DNA from: Mariniphaga anaerophila
Lineage (GTDB): Bacteria; Bacteroidota; Bacteroidia; Bacteroidales; Prolixibacteraceae
Length of the DNA stretch: 64,000 bases
Direction: 5' to 3'
Assembly: GCF_900129025.1 (NCBI RefSeq)
Contig: NZ_FQUM01000001.1
Coordinates: 186,001-250,000 of the forward strand
Positions 23,148 to 32,212 of this stretch are shown here, piece after piece (position 1 is the first letter of the stretch; every line of letters begins with the position of its first letter). The translations under genes were made by a program, and so were the position numbers. The notes below the pieces were generated by a model. That model ran no database searches. It was given only the letters and a program-made list of their open reading frames with translations, and was not told where the DNA came from.

Positions 23148-24473
23148 ATGAAACAGTTAATTAAGCTTTTTTTTATTACGTGTATCTTTCTGTATGGCTG
23201 TAAGAAAGAAAATACGGACATTGATCTTTCGTCCGAATTTGGTAAGCAGGTTGAAAATATTACAGGAGTGGGTCTGGTAATCCCCGCCTTGGAAAATTTA
23301 GTGGAAATACAATGGAAATGCGACTCATGGAAGATTGATTTTTACAGTGGAAACAGTAAACTATCAGAATGGAACTCTTATAAACAAACCATTAAAGACA
23401 AGGAGAAATTGCAGGTTTATGATATGGGTAACAATCTTTTTTCTGTAATTTCTATTCAGCAAATAGAAACAACTAAATATGAAGATCTTAGTGTTTTTCA
23501 GGAGTATAGTTTTTACTGGAACAGCAATGAGGGAAAACTTACTATTGATGGGGTTTCCCTGGTTCTAAGGCAAGACGGGGACAAACTTGTAATTTTTTTT
23601 AATACTGCCGACATAGCTAAAGTAGGAGATATCTTTAATGTTACGATAGATAATACCTACGGGCAGTCGCTTTACAACGAAGGAGATGTGTTGGGTATTG
23701 GAATAATAACTTTTATCAACTACACTGTTTTTCAACTTGCAGAAGATGTAATGGCAGATTATATAGACCGAAATGAAATCGAAAGTAGTATTTTTAATAC
23801 GATTGAAGTTACAAACGAAGAATACAGCTTTCTGTTTTCGTTCCCGGAAGATGGTTCACAGGTAACTTATAAGGCAAATTTTAAGAATGAACCTGTTGAC
23901 CTGTCAGGCATCACAACAAAAAGGGGCAGTAGATTATTCGAATCATTTTTAAATGGGGAGGTATTTACTTTTAACGGGGTTGATGTGATTATCAATAAAA
24001 TTTCGCATGAAGATGCCGATGGAGAAGGTTTTCTTGTTTATGCTATTACAGAAGAATCAGGAGAAAAAGTAAGCTTTTATTACAACATACAAACAGAAAG
24101 GCAACATTGGCTGACAGCTCCCGGATCTGTCGATTACAGTAATGTGATAATAGGAGTATGGGCGCTTGATACAATAAACCATGTGTTGGCAACATCAATC
24201 CCTAATTCCATTACTTATGAATTTAAAAGCAACGGGGATTTTATTGAGAAAGACACAGAGAGTATCATAACAGGCGCATGGAATCTGAATAGTGGACATA
24301 CTGAATTAACAGTTACCTACAATATTAGAACCGATCTTGTAAGCAATAAAACAACTACAATTAATGAAGATTTTACTTACGAAGTAACCTTTATTGATAA
24401 CAAGGAAATGGTCTTATTCCGCGATTGGTTCAATGATCAGGCCATTCTTCGATTCCATTTCACGAGGCTTTAG
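23148..24473 (+). CDS. Lipoprotein with lipocalin-like C-terminal domain
   Basis: This 441-residue precursor starts MKQLIKLFFITCIFLYGCKK with a lipobox Cys at residue 18. The start at 23148 puts the signal at the N-terminus; an upstream in-frame ATG at 23064 would precede it with 28 residues. The middle is rich in beta strands (FYSGNSKLSEWNSYKQTI, FNVTIDNTYGQSLYNEGD). The last 90 residues (VIIGVWALDTINHV...GAWNLNSGHTELTVTYNI) resemble the lipocalin-like domains common in Bacteroidota lipoproteins. Function unknown. It follows the divergent sigma factor gene and ends in a strong terminator. Confidence 0.75.
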   Translation: MKQLIKLFFITCIFLYGCKKENTDIDLSSEFGKQVENITGVGLVIPALENLVEIQWKCDSWKIDFYSGNSKLSEWNSYKQTIKDKEKLQVYDMGNNLFSVISIQQIETTKYEDLSVFQEYSFYWNSNEGKLTIDGVSLVLRQDGDKLVIFFNTADIAKVGDIFNVTIDNTYGQSLYNEGDVLGIGIITFINYTVFQLAEDVMADYIDRNEIESSIFNTIEVTNEEYSFLFSFPEDGSQVTYKANFKNEPVDLSGITTKRGSRLFESFLNGEVFTFNGVDVIINKISHEDADGEGFLVYAITEESGEKVSFYYNIQTERQHWLTAPGSVDYSNVIIGVWALDTINHVLATSIPNSITYEFKSNGDFIEKDTESIITGAWNLNSGHTELTVTYNIRTDLVSNKTTTINEDFTYEVTFIDNKEMVLFRDWFNDQAILRFHFTRL

Positions 24474-24506
24474 CTTATGTTAAGGTATCTTAAATAGATA
24501 TTTATG

Positions 24507-24541
24507 ATTCCCGGATGTTAATAATATCCGGGAATTTTCTT
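24507..24541 (+). terminator. Rho-independent terminator
   Basis: ATTCCCGGAT (24507-24516) and ATCCGGGAAT (24526-24535) form a perfect 10-bp stem followed by TTTCTTTT. It ends the lipoprotein gene stopping at 24473. Confidence 0.88.
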
Positions 24542-24765
24542 TTGCACTGGTAATATCTGATGAGGCTGTTTGGTAACTAACCATTTTTTTCAAAAAAAGT
24601 ATGCTCCAATGCAATGTTGAACTAAAAATAGTTAGTGACGATATTTAGTAATAACTAGTCAATCCTTAAAAACAGAATAGGCTGTTGATAATCAATTGAT
24701 AACAAATTTAATTTTGTTTTTAAAAATGCAAGTAAATAAGTTTTTTGGTTAAAAAGTTTGCAGAT

Positions 24766-25283
24766 ATGGTTGGAAAACAAGACAAAGCACCGCAGTTGAG
24801 TATTTTTGATCCCCCCTGGAGAGGTTCATCAATTTAAAGTATGAATTGTGTATTCTGTTTAAACAAATAGATTGGGATTCAATAGAGGAAGAATTTTCTG
24901 TTTATTATTCAGAAACAGGACGTCCATCAGTACCAATCCGCAGGATGGTTGGGCTGCTATTACTAAAGCACATTTACAATTTAAGCGACGAAGCAATGGT
25001 TGAGCGGTGGATTGAAAACCCATACTGGAAGTATTTTAGCAGAGAAAAAGTTTTTCAGACCCAAAAGCCCTTCGACCCGACAGAATTTATACATTTCAGA
25101 AACCGAATAGGCAAAGAAGGAGCAGAAAAACTATTGAAAGCACCTATACAGCTATTTGCCAAAGAAGCTCAGGCAAAAGAGGTATTAATTGACAGTACCG
25201 TGCAGGAAAAGAATATTATCTACCCAACCGATGCCAAACTACATAAACGTATTATTGAGCGGATAAACAAGATTGCCAAACAA
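24766..25283 (+). pseudogene. IS5-family transposase, 5' part, frameshifted and truncated
   Basis: The reading begins at ATG 24766 (MVGKQDKAPQLSIFDPP), loses one base in a six-C tract near 24811-24816 and continues in the frame of 24846-25325. There it shows LERFINLKYELCILFKQIDW and the DUF772 N-terminal block GRPSVPIRRMVGLLLLKHIY, WIENPYWKYFSRE and FDPTEFIHFRNRIG, then the start of the catalytic domain (EVLIDSTVQEKNI). Homology stops around 25283, where an IS1595-type reading takes over in another frame. The 3' end of an IS5-type transposase reappears at 27060-27258. Confidence 0.85.
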
Positions 25284-25762
25284 GAAGGGGGCGCGGTGCG
25301 GCAGGTAAAGCACCAGTGTCTGTAATGGCAGAGTCGACTAAACTTGAAGATATTGAGACTGGTAAAAAAACGAGCCAATGTCGGTACTTCAAAGCCAAGG
25401 TTCTCGAAAGTCATCAGGCCAATCAAATAAATGATACCATCAAAGAATCTTTTGATGAAAAAAGCATCGTATTCACCGATGACAGTAGTTCTTATGTTGA
25501 TATCTCCGACTATGTAAAGCTGCATTTTTCTGAGAAGTCCAATGAAAAGCTCACCAAAGAAACATTGCGCTGGATTCATATCACCATTAGCAATGCTAAA
25601 CGGAACTTCCTGGAAAATTACCACAAGATTAAAGGAAAGTATCTTCAGATGTGTTTGAACGAGTTTGTCTACAAGCTAAACAGGAGATATTTTGGTGAGA
25701 AGCTCTTTGATAGGTTTGTCATTGCTGCAGTTACAGGATTATGATAGATTGCGGATATTCAA
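25283..25762 (+). pseudogene. IS1595-family (ISXO2-like) transposase, 3' part
   Basis: From about 25283 one frame reads RRGRGAAGKAPVSVMAEST and continues through RYFKAKVLESHQANQ and VFTDDSSSYVDISDYVKLHF to LQMCLNEFVYKLNRRYFGEK and the stop at 25742. This is the C-terminal half of an ISXO2-like DDE transposase. The N-terminal half is missing and is replaced by IS5 sequence. The final 85 bp are nearly repeated at 20777-20862. Confidence 0.85.
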
Positions 25763-26996
25763 TATAAAATTTGTTGGACAGCCGATATTCAAACAGATAA
25801 TAGATTTGCTTAAAGTCGCCAACATACCGTCACTCATAAAGGCTCACGAAAGCGACCGATATTACAAAGCTTTCAAAAGCAGCACGCATATAATTACGAT
25901 GCTTTTTGGTATTTTAAGCCGTTGTAATTCGATGAATGAAACCTGTGAGGGGCTGCGGGCTTTAGCAGGAAAGCTAAATCATTTAGGGCTTGAGAAAGCA
26001 CCTGCAAAAAGTACTGCAGGAGATGGGTTACGTAATCGCGATAACCGTTTTTTAGAATCATTATATTTTGAATTGGTTCACAAATACCAATCTTTTTTGT
26101 CGGACAGCCGAACTTATGGACTGACTTTCAAAGAGGTGCTATTAATTGATTCCACTACTATTCGTTTATTTAGTGATGTACTAAAAGGCGTAGGGCGCAA
26201 CCCTAAAGGAGATGGTAAAAAGAAAGGCGGACTTAAGGTACATATGCTAATTAATGCTGTGCAATCAGTTGGTAGGTTCGTCAAGGTTACAGCAGCCAAC
26301 GTGCATGACAAAAATTTTCTCAAGAAATTGGAGCTAATATCCCACAGCATGATAGTCTTCGATAAAGCATACAATTATTACCATCAGTTTGCATTATGGA
26401 CTAACCATCATGTTTATTTTGTCACCCGAATAAAGAAGAATGCTGTTTATACAGTGATAGAAACACATAAAACGGGCTATCGAAAAAAAGGTGTTGCCAA
26501 AGTTTTAAAGGACCAAACTATAGAGCTGGAATACTATCCGGAGAATGAGGATGGAGAAAAGCAGTATAAAATTAAAAAGTCATTAAGGCTAAGAGAAGTA
26601 GCATATCAAGATGAGAAGAACCGCTACTTTGAGTTCTTAACCAATAATTTTGAAATCACAGCCGAAGAAGTGGCATTTCTATACAAGAAACGCTGGGGCA
26701 TAGAGCTACTTTTCAAAAAGATGAAGCAAAACTTCCAGCTTCACTACTTCTACGGCGAAAATGAGAATGCCATACGCACGCAGGTTTGGTGTACACTAAT
26801 AGCCCAACTATTAATGACAGTTATTCAAAAGAAAGCGCAAACAAAGAAGGCATTCTCCGTAGTCGCTTCACTTGTGAGAATACACCTGATAAGTATGCTT
26901 GAATTAACAGAACTATTACGTAATACCAATAGAAATTTTAAAAAGCAAATTGGTGGTTCTCCCGGACAATTGAAGTTAAATTGGAATGGGGTCTAA
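25749..26996 (+). mobile_element. IS4-family transposase, nearly complete but lacking its own start codon
   Basis: About 415 residues of an IS4-type transposase are present. The N-terminal FVGQPIFKQIIDLLKV and SDRYYKAFKSSTHIITMLFG block is followed by the DDE catalytic core: VLLIDSTTIRLFS (first Asp), MIVFDKAYNYYHQF (second Asp) and YKKRWGIELLFKKMKQNF (the Y-(2)-R-(3)-E-(6)-K signature with Glu). The frame is open to 26996. Upstream of the FVGQPIF block the sequence is IS1595 DNA, so the original ATG seems lost and translation would need TTG at 25749 or similar. It is probably inactive or poorly expressed. Confidence 0.8.
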
Positions 26997-27059
26997 TTTA
27001 AAATTGAAAAATAAACGCCCATAAAATGAGCGTTACAGAAGATAATTTTATAAATCCCG

Positions 27060-27258
27060 ACCTTAGTCGGTTTATAGTGATTAACCACATTAAACACGAC
27101 CACAGAATGCTAAAAATTATTTAAAAGGTGTTGTTGGTGACCAATTAAATACAATCCTCGCCGGAACAGGGTACAATTTGAAGAAAATGCTCAATAGAAT
27201 TAAAGAGCAAATTCTTTTTGACCTTATTCAAATTTTAAATCTTTGGAAAGTATTATGA
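27060..27258 (+). pseudogene. IS5-family transposase, 3' remnant
   Basis: The reading VINHIKHDHRM, then (after loss of one base in the A-run at 27112-27116) NYLKGVVGDQLNTILAGTGY and LKKMLNRIKEQILFDLIQ to the stop at 27256-27258 matches the C-terminal end of IS5/ISL-type transposases (HLKxDHRMxRNYLKGxxGDxxN). It is the likely other end of the IS5 gene begun at 24766, split by the IS1595 and IS4 sequences. Confidence 0.75.
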
Positions 27259-27534
27259 GATAGTGCTTATTAGTCATTTACTTTTTTTTGACGATTTCTA
27301 TAACCGTATTTCGCAAGCACTTTTCTTGCAGAAAATTTATTGAGTGAATCTGCTAAAGGTTTGTAGAAGGTCGTTGCTTGAGGCTTATACAATTTTGTTC
27401 TTTTTTGTCTTTATTCCGCCATGTTTTTGCTAAATTAGTATAAACATTATGGGAAATTTCAGAGAGTGACTAAATCGATACCTGTAATAGTTGATGATTA
27501 TAAGTGTCAGTAAATAAATTAGTTGTAAAAAAGC
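27259..27534. other. 276-bp AT-rich stretch without recognised gene
   Basis: No supported gene is seen. On the minus strand, 27272-27406 holds a 44-codon open frame (it includes YKPLADSLNKFSARKVLAKY and ends RNRQKKVND) that could start at a TTG at 27404; it may be chance. The stretch links the last IS remnant to the putative attachment site. Confidence 0.3.
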
Positions 27535-27556
27535 ATTCGAATCCCGTCCGGGGTAC
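27535..27556 (+). other. tRNA 3'-end fragment, candidate attachment site (attR)
   Basis: TTCGAATCCCGTCCGGGGTA (from 27536) reads as the T-loop (TTCGAAT), the 3' T-stem strand (CCCGT), the 3' acceptor strand (CCGGGGT) and the discriminator A of a tRNA. The upstream strand that should pair with the T-stem (ACGGG) is absent, so this is only the 3' end, not a tRNA gene. A terminator follows at once, as after a real tRNA gene. Integrative elements that use tRNA 3' ends leave such a partial copy at their distal end. The matching full tRNA should lie left of the window. Confidence 0.6.
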
Positions 27557-27598
27557 AAAAAGAGGCTGTCTCAAAAGGGACGGCCTCTTTTTTTCAAA
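27557..27598 (+). terminator. Rho-independent terminator after the tRNA fragment
   Basis: AAAGAGGCTGTC (27559-27570) pairs with GACGGCCTCTTT (27579-27590, one G-U) and is followed by four more T. Such a terminator directly after a tRNA 3' end suggests it belonged to the original tRNA transcript. Confidence 0.85.
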
Positions 27599-27787
27599 AA
27601 TGCCATGAAATATCATTATTCTTTATTGAGGCAGAACAGAAACGATACCTTCTTTGAAAGAATATTGCAAGGTTGTGTCGAACTTCAATTAAAGAACTTC
27701 AAAATGGCAACATGCAAACCTTCAATTTTGAAATCAGAGAAACAGGCAGATAGAGCGACTAACGTATAATCAGGGTCTGTTGCGATT

Positions 27788-30700
27788 TTACATCTTTTCC
27801 GGCTTGATACCAAATTTCTTTTCAAAGCATTTTCGAAAATAGTAAACATCTGCAAAGCCAACCTTTTCTGATACTTCCAGAATATCAAACTGTTGTTTTT
27901 TTATTAGTTTGGCCGCATTACTCAATCTAACATCCCTGATGTACTGGTTGGGACTAATGCCGGTCAGCGCCTTTAGCTTGCGGTATAAGCTTACACGGCT
28001 CATTCCTATTTCTCTGGCCATTGTTTCAACGTTTAGGTTTACATCCGATAGGTTAGCACTAATATATTGATCAATCTTATTCTTTATTCTTCGATCGTGG
28101 ATCGATAAACTTTCTTCAAAAGACTTGTCGTCAGGATTAAGATTGAATCGTTTGATAATCTGCTGTTTAAGTTTGAGCAAATTATTAATGCGGCTCAATA
28201 ACATTTGAACATCAAAGGGTTTAGAAATATATAAGTCGGCACCAGATTCTACACCAAGCTTTTCATCGGTCTCAGCTGATTTTGCAGTTAGTAATATAAT
28301 GGGGACATGACTTGTTAGTTGGTCATTTTTGAGAGTCCTGCAAAGTTCGAGTCCGTCAACTTCAGGCATCATGATGTCAGAAATAATAATGTCCGGAATT
28401 TTTTTCTTGGCCAATTCGATTCCAGCACGGCCATTGTCAGCCTCAATGCAATTGAAATAACGACTTAAATAGTTAACCATCCAGTTTCTTAAATCTAAAT
28501 TGTCTTCAACAATAAGTATGGTAGTGTTTGTCTGAGACAGCTGTTCTCCTGTATTATCGTACAGCACATCTTCTTCATCAAAGTATCTTAGTGGCTTCTC
28601 ATCATCCACCAAAACTGCAGCAATTTCAGAGTCTTCATAATAACTCTTTTCAACAGGCAGTTTAATGGAAAACCTACTACCAACATATTCCTTTGTTTCT
28701 ACCTTAATTTGCCCTTTATGAATGGCTATAAGCTTGTGTATATAAGACAAACCAATGCCATAGCCTCTGGTTTGATGGTCTTTCCTTTCTATTTGAAAAA
28801 AACGGCCAAAAATATTAGACAAATCTTTTTGAGGTATACCTATCCCTTGATCCTCAACAGAAATAACAATACACCGTATGTTCGGATCAATTGCTTCGCC
28901 TACCACGGTTGATGAAGAAAGCAAGGAATGGTCGGTACAAAAGTCATCTGATATGGAAACGCTTATAGGATTGTTTTCCTTGTTGTATTTAATGGCGTTA
29001 GTTAATAAATTGGAAATTACTTTTTCTAAAATATCGGAGTCCACAAAGCCTTCAACGTTTGTGCTGGTATTATTCAAAGTTATGGTGCTTTGTGCAAATG
29101 ATTCTTTGAATAAATCAACTATTTCGGTAGTCAGGGAGATTAAATTGTATTTACCAACTTTCAACTGTTTATGGTTTTGCTCTACTCGCCTGATATCTAT
29201 TAGCTGATTTATTAAAGTCATTAAACGAGTTGTATTTCTTTTGGCGAGTTTGAGTTGCTTTTTTAACTCAGGTGATTGAGCCAGTTCAATGGCCGTTGTG
29301 AGAGGACCATAGATTAGTGACAGAGGAGTACGTATTTCATGGGAAATATTGGTGAAAAACATAATCTTTTTTTCTTGTAGCTCCTTTTCTTGTTTTTCAA
29401 GCTTGAGGTTATAAAATACTTTTTTCCTGTCGCTAATAACCTTGAGAATGGCTATTAACATTAACAAACCAAGTAAGATAAAAACGATTATGGCAATGTT
29501 GGTTTTATACCACTGCGGTATTATTTCAATTTTAAGCACTAAAGGAGTATTGTTCCAAACATTATCATTATTTGAAGCCCAGACCTTCAATTCGTAATTT
29601 CCGGGCAGAAGATTGTTAATGTGTATGCCTGATGTATTTCCAGTCAAAATTTCGCGGTCATGATTATAGAGCTCCCACTTGTAATTGTTTCGCTCTGGTT
29701 TATTGAAGTTAAGGGCAGCCACCTTCAGTATTATATTATTTTGCCAATAGTTTAGCTTTAGTTTTTTCGTGTATGATATATTGCTGGTTAACACTTTATA
29801 TTTATGATTGGGGCTAATTTCCATGTTGTTTATCGTCAGCTGAGTGAAAGCAACAGGAGGAATGTATTGGTTGGATTTTAGCATGGCTGGGTCAAATGCA
29901 GAAAAGCCTTCATTGCCGCCAAACCATAAACGATGGTCTTTTGATTTGTATGATGCTGTCGGGGAGAATTCATTGCCTTGAATATTGTAGTCGTGGTTAA
30001 AAGTTCTGGCGGTATGGTAATCCAAAGAAATTCGCGTTATTCCTTTAAGTGAGCTCACCCAAATGAGTCCGCTATCATCTTGTGCAACAGCCATTATTGT
30101 GTTGCTAGGCAGTATGTTTGAAGTGTTAAATATCTGCGTTTTGCAATTACCCGACTGATAATCGATTTGATAAATTCGATAAAGTCCCTGAGACGTAGCT
30201 AACCATATGTTGTGTTGTTTATCTTCAAAAAAATGGTGAATCGTATTGTTGTGATGACTCCAATAATAGTGGTTTTTCAACTTAATAAACTGCTTAGAAC
30301 GGTAGTTGTAAAAGTAAACACCATCTTGAGTGCAAACCCACATGGTGTTGGTGCTGCTGGAATAATGCAGATTCTTTAAGGGAGATTTAAAGTGCTTTGG
30401 AATATTGATATTGTTTGTTACAGAATTTTTTGCCTCGTCAAAACAAATCAGTCCCTCTGTTACAGTGGCCAACCATAACAACCCGGTTGTATCTTTGGCA
30501 ATATCATAAATGCCTTTATTGCCCATGTATCGATGTTCTATTGCATTTGTTCTGACGTTGAATACCAATAGCCCGGAGTTATGACCACCAAGCCAAAGAG
30601 TATTTTCATCTCTCTTACTAATAACTTTTATGTGGGTGGCAAATTTATGATTGTCAAGTGGCAGCGTATAATTTTTGAACTCTCCGTTGTTGAATAATGA

Positions 30701-31825
30701 GATTCCTGCACCATCTGTTCCGATCCAAATGCCGTGCTGATCTTCAAAAAATGTATTGATAACATTGGATGTAATGGTATTTTTTTTCGAGGGATCGTGG
30801 TAATAGGTTTGGAATGGGTAGTTGGTCTGGTATTTTACATTTACGCCTCCGCTGTAGGTTCCAAACCACATATTGCCTGCCATATCTTTGTAAATGTCTA
30901 CAATAGAATTGTGACTTAATCCGTATTTGCTTCTGTCGTCTGAAAAATAGGCATTTACTTTGAGTGTAGATTTATCCAAGGTATATAATCCGTTAAATCC
31001 TCCAATGTAGACTATCCCATTCTCATCTTCCGAAAAGCATCGGATAAAACCATTTCTCATTACCGGTGTATTTTGTGGTGAGAAATAGTAGCTGGCATAA
31101 TCGGTGGAAGAATACAATGCAAACCCATTATGAACAAATCCTACAAATATATTCTGGTCTTTATCTACATGAACATTGTAGATTTCTCCTTTCGGAATGT
31201 CTTTGAAAATGTTCAATTCTTGTAGTATCTGGGAGGATATGGAGTAGAGATATATCTGGGTGAATGAAGCCACAATCAGGTTGTCTTTTCCCATCTTGGC
31301 AATACTCCGTATGTCACCAATCCGGAAAGGAATTGCTTTAAAATATACATCATCCTTACTTTTGCAATACAAATGGTTAGACGCAACTACCCAAACTGTA
31401 CCGTTTTCATCAGCAATTATATCGGTTATTTTTTTTCCGGAAAAAGAAAATAAGATGTTATCCTGATCGGTATAGTAAGCAATGTCTATATTGTCAGTTT
31501 TCTGGTTCAGACAATTTAACCCATCGGTAGTTCCTATCCAAATCAACTGCTGCAATGTATCTGGTTCTAAAAATGTAATTTCATTGGAGCATAACTGGGT
31601 TGATGCGTCGATGGTCAGGTTGTAAGTAGTGAAGTTGATACCGTCAAACCTGTTAATGCCCGAATTTCTGGTTCCAAACCACATAAAACCTTTCTTGTCC
31701 TGGCATACGGATGTAATTGAGTTTTCAGACAGGCCGTTTCTAATAGTATAATGATTAAACTGAATTTCTGCCTGGCCTGATATTATAAATATGTTAAGTA
31801 ATATGGTAATAAAAAGAAACCTCAT
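27788..31825 (-). CDS. Hybrid two-component system sensor/regulator (HTCS) of the polysaccharide locus
   Basis: This 1345-residue one-piece sensor-regulator has a signal peptide (residues 1-18), two beta-propellers built of ligand-binding repeats of the KGFMWFGTRNSGINRFDG type (about 25-680), a Y_Y_Y domain (about 690-765) and one membrane helix (about 772-795). Then come HisKA with the phospho-acceptor in NISHEIRTPLSLIYG, HATPase_c (NLLTNAIKYN, GIGIPQKDL, GYGIGLSY), a receiver domain (LIVEDNLDLR, SDIMMPEVDG, LTAKS) and an AraC-type DNA-binding domain at the end. HTCS proteins bind oligosaccharides in the periplasm and activate the adjacent locus. It is divergent from the GH105-susCD operon, its presumed target. 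Intact. Confidence 0.95.
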   Translation of the reverse strand: MRFLFITILLNIFIISGQAEIQFNHYTIRNGLSENSITSVCQDKKGFMWFGTRNSGINRFDGINFTTYNLTIDASTQLCSNEITFLEPDTLQQLIWIGTTDGLNCLNQKTDNIDIAYYTDQDNILFSFSGKKITDIIADENGTVWVVASNHLYCKSKDDVYFKAIPFRIGDIRSIAKMGKDNLIVASFTQIYLYSISSQILQELNIFKDIPKGEIYNVHVDKDQNIFVGFVHNGFALYSSTDYASYYFSPQNTPVMRNGFIRCFSEDENGIVYIGGFNGLYTLDKSTLKVNAYFSDDRSKYGLSHNSIVDIYKDMAGNMWFGTYSGGVNVKYQTNYPFQTYYHDPSKKNTITSNVINTFFEDQHGIWIGTDGAGISLFNNGEFKNYTLPLDNHKFATHIKVISKRDENTLWLGGHNSGLLVFNVRTNAIEHRYMGNKGIYDIAKDTTGLLWLATVTEGLICFDEAKNSVTNNINIPKHFKSPLKNLHYSSSTNTMWVCTQDGVYFYNYRSKQFIKLKNHYYWSHHNNTIHHFFEDKQHNIWLATSQGLYRIYQIDYQSGNCKTQIFNTSNILPSNTIMAVAQDDSGLIWVSSLKGITRISLDYHTARTFNHDYNIQGNEFSPTASYKSKDHRLWFGGNEGFSAFDPAMLKSNQYIPPVAFTQLTINNMEISPNHKYKVLTSNISYTKKLKLNYWQNNIILKVAALNFNKPERNNYKWELYNHDREILTGNTSGIHINNLLPGNYELKVWASNNDNVWNNTPLVLKIEIIPQWYKTNIAIIVFILLGLLMLIAILKVISDRKKVFYNLKLEKQEKELQEKKIMFFTNISHEIRTPLSLIYGPLTTAIELAQSPELKKQLKLAKRNTTRLMTLINQLIDIRRVEQNHKQLKVGKYNLISLTTEIVDLFKESFAQSTITLNNTSTNVEGFVDSDILEKVISNLLTNAIKYNKENNPISVSISDDFCTDHSLLSSSTVVGEAIDPNIRCIVISVEDQGIGIPQKDLSNIFGRFFQIERKDHQTRGYGIGLSYIHKLIAIHKGQIKVETKEYVGSRFSIKLPVEKSYYEDSEIAAVLVDDEKPLRYFDEEDVLYDNTGEQLSQTNTTILIVEDNLDLRNWMVNYLSRYFNCIEADNGRAGIELAKKKIPDIIISDIMMPEVDGLELCRTLKNDQLTSHVPIILLTAKSAETDEKLGVESGADLYISKPFDVQMLLSRINNLLKLKQQIIKRFNLNPDDKSFEESLSIHDRRIKNKIDQYISANLSDVNLNVETMAREIGMSRVSLYRKLKALTGISPNQYIRDVRLSNAAKLIKKQQFDILEVSEKVGFADVYYFRKCFEKKFGIKPEKM

Positions 31826-32212
31826 TTGTTTAGCTTTGGGATTCCAAAATTCGTGACTAATTTAAATAAAAAATAGTGCATGCTCTTTTTTAGAGCACAG
31901 AATGAAACAAATAATGAAAAGGTGAAACAAATGTCAAAAATAAGCAAATAGTAATAGTTTCAGTAAAAAACAGGCCATTCTTTATTCCAGAAGAATCGGG
32001 GGTATTTGAGAAAAAATAGAAGATAGTCGTCTTAAAAAATATGGAGTTGTGAAGCAGGTGAGGGGTGAATCAAAAATCCAAAAGATGAATCAAATGTAAC
32101 TTTTACGGATTGGTTGAAACGAAATTTCAATTTTTGAATTATTCGTTTATGTTAAAAAAGCCAAAGGAAATTTCCTTTACATCTAGATAAATCAGAAACG
32201 AATAATTCAGAA
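31826..32212. promoter_or_regulatory. Divergent control region between HTCS and the GH105-susCD operon
   Basis: This 387-bp AT-rich spacer contains repeats. TGAAACAAATAATG starts at 31903, TGAAACAAATGTC at 31923 and TGAATCAAATGTAAC at 32086; weaker relatives lie near 32066 and 32115. A perfect 16-bp palindrome AAAGGAAATTTCCTTT occupies 32163-32178, 35 bp before the GH105 start. An inverted repeat TGCTCT/AGAGCA is at 31881-31897. The HTCS AraC domain probably binds one of these repeat sets; which one cannot be told. No perfect TAnnTTTG box is evident. Confidence 0.5.

Noticed and set aside
27535-27556. A complete tRNA gene
   Set aside because: Only the T-loop, 3' T-stem and 3' acceptor strand are present; no D-arm, anticodon arm or 5' acceptor strand can be found upstream.
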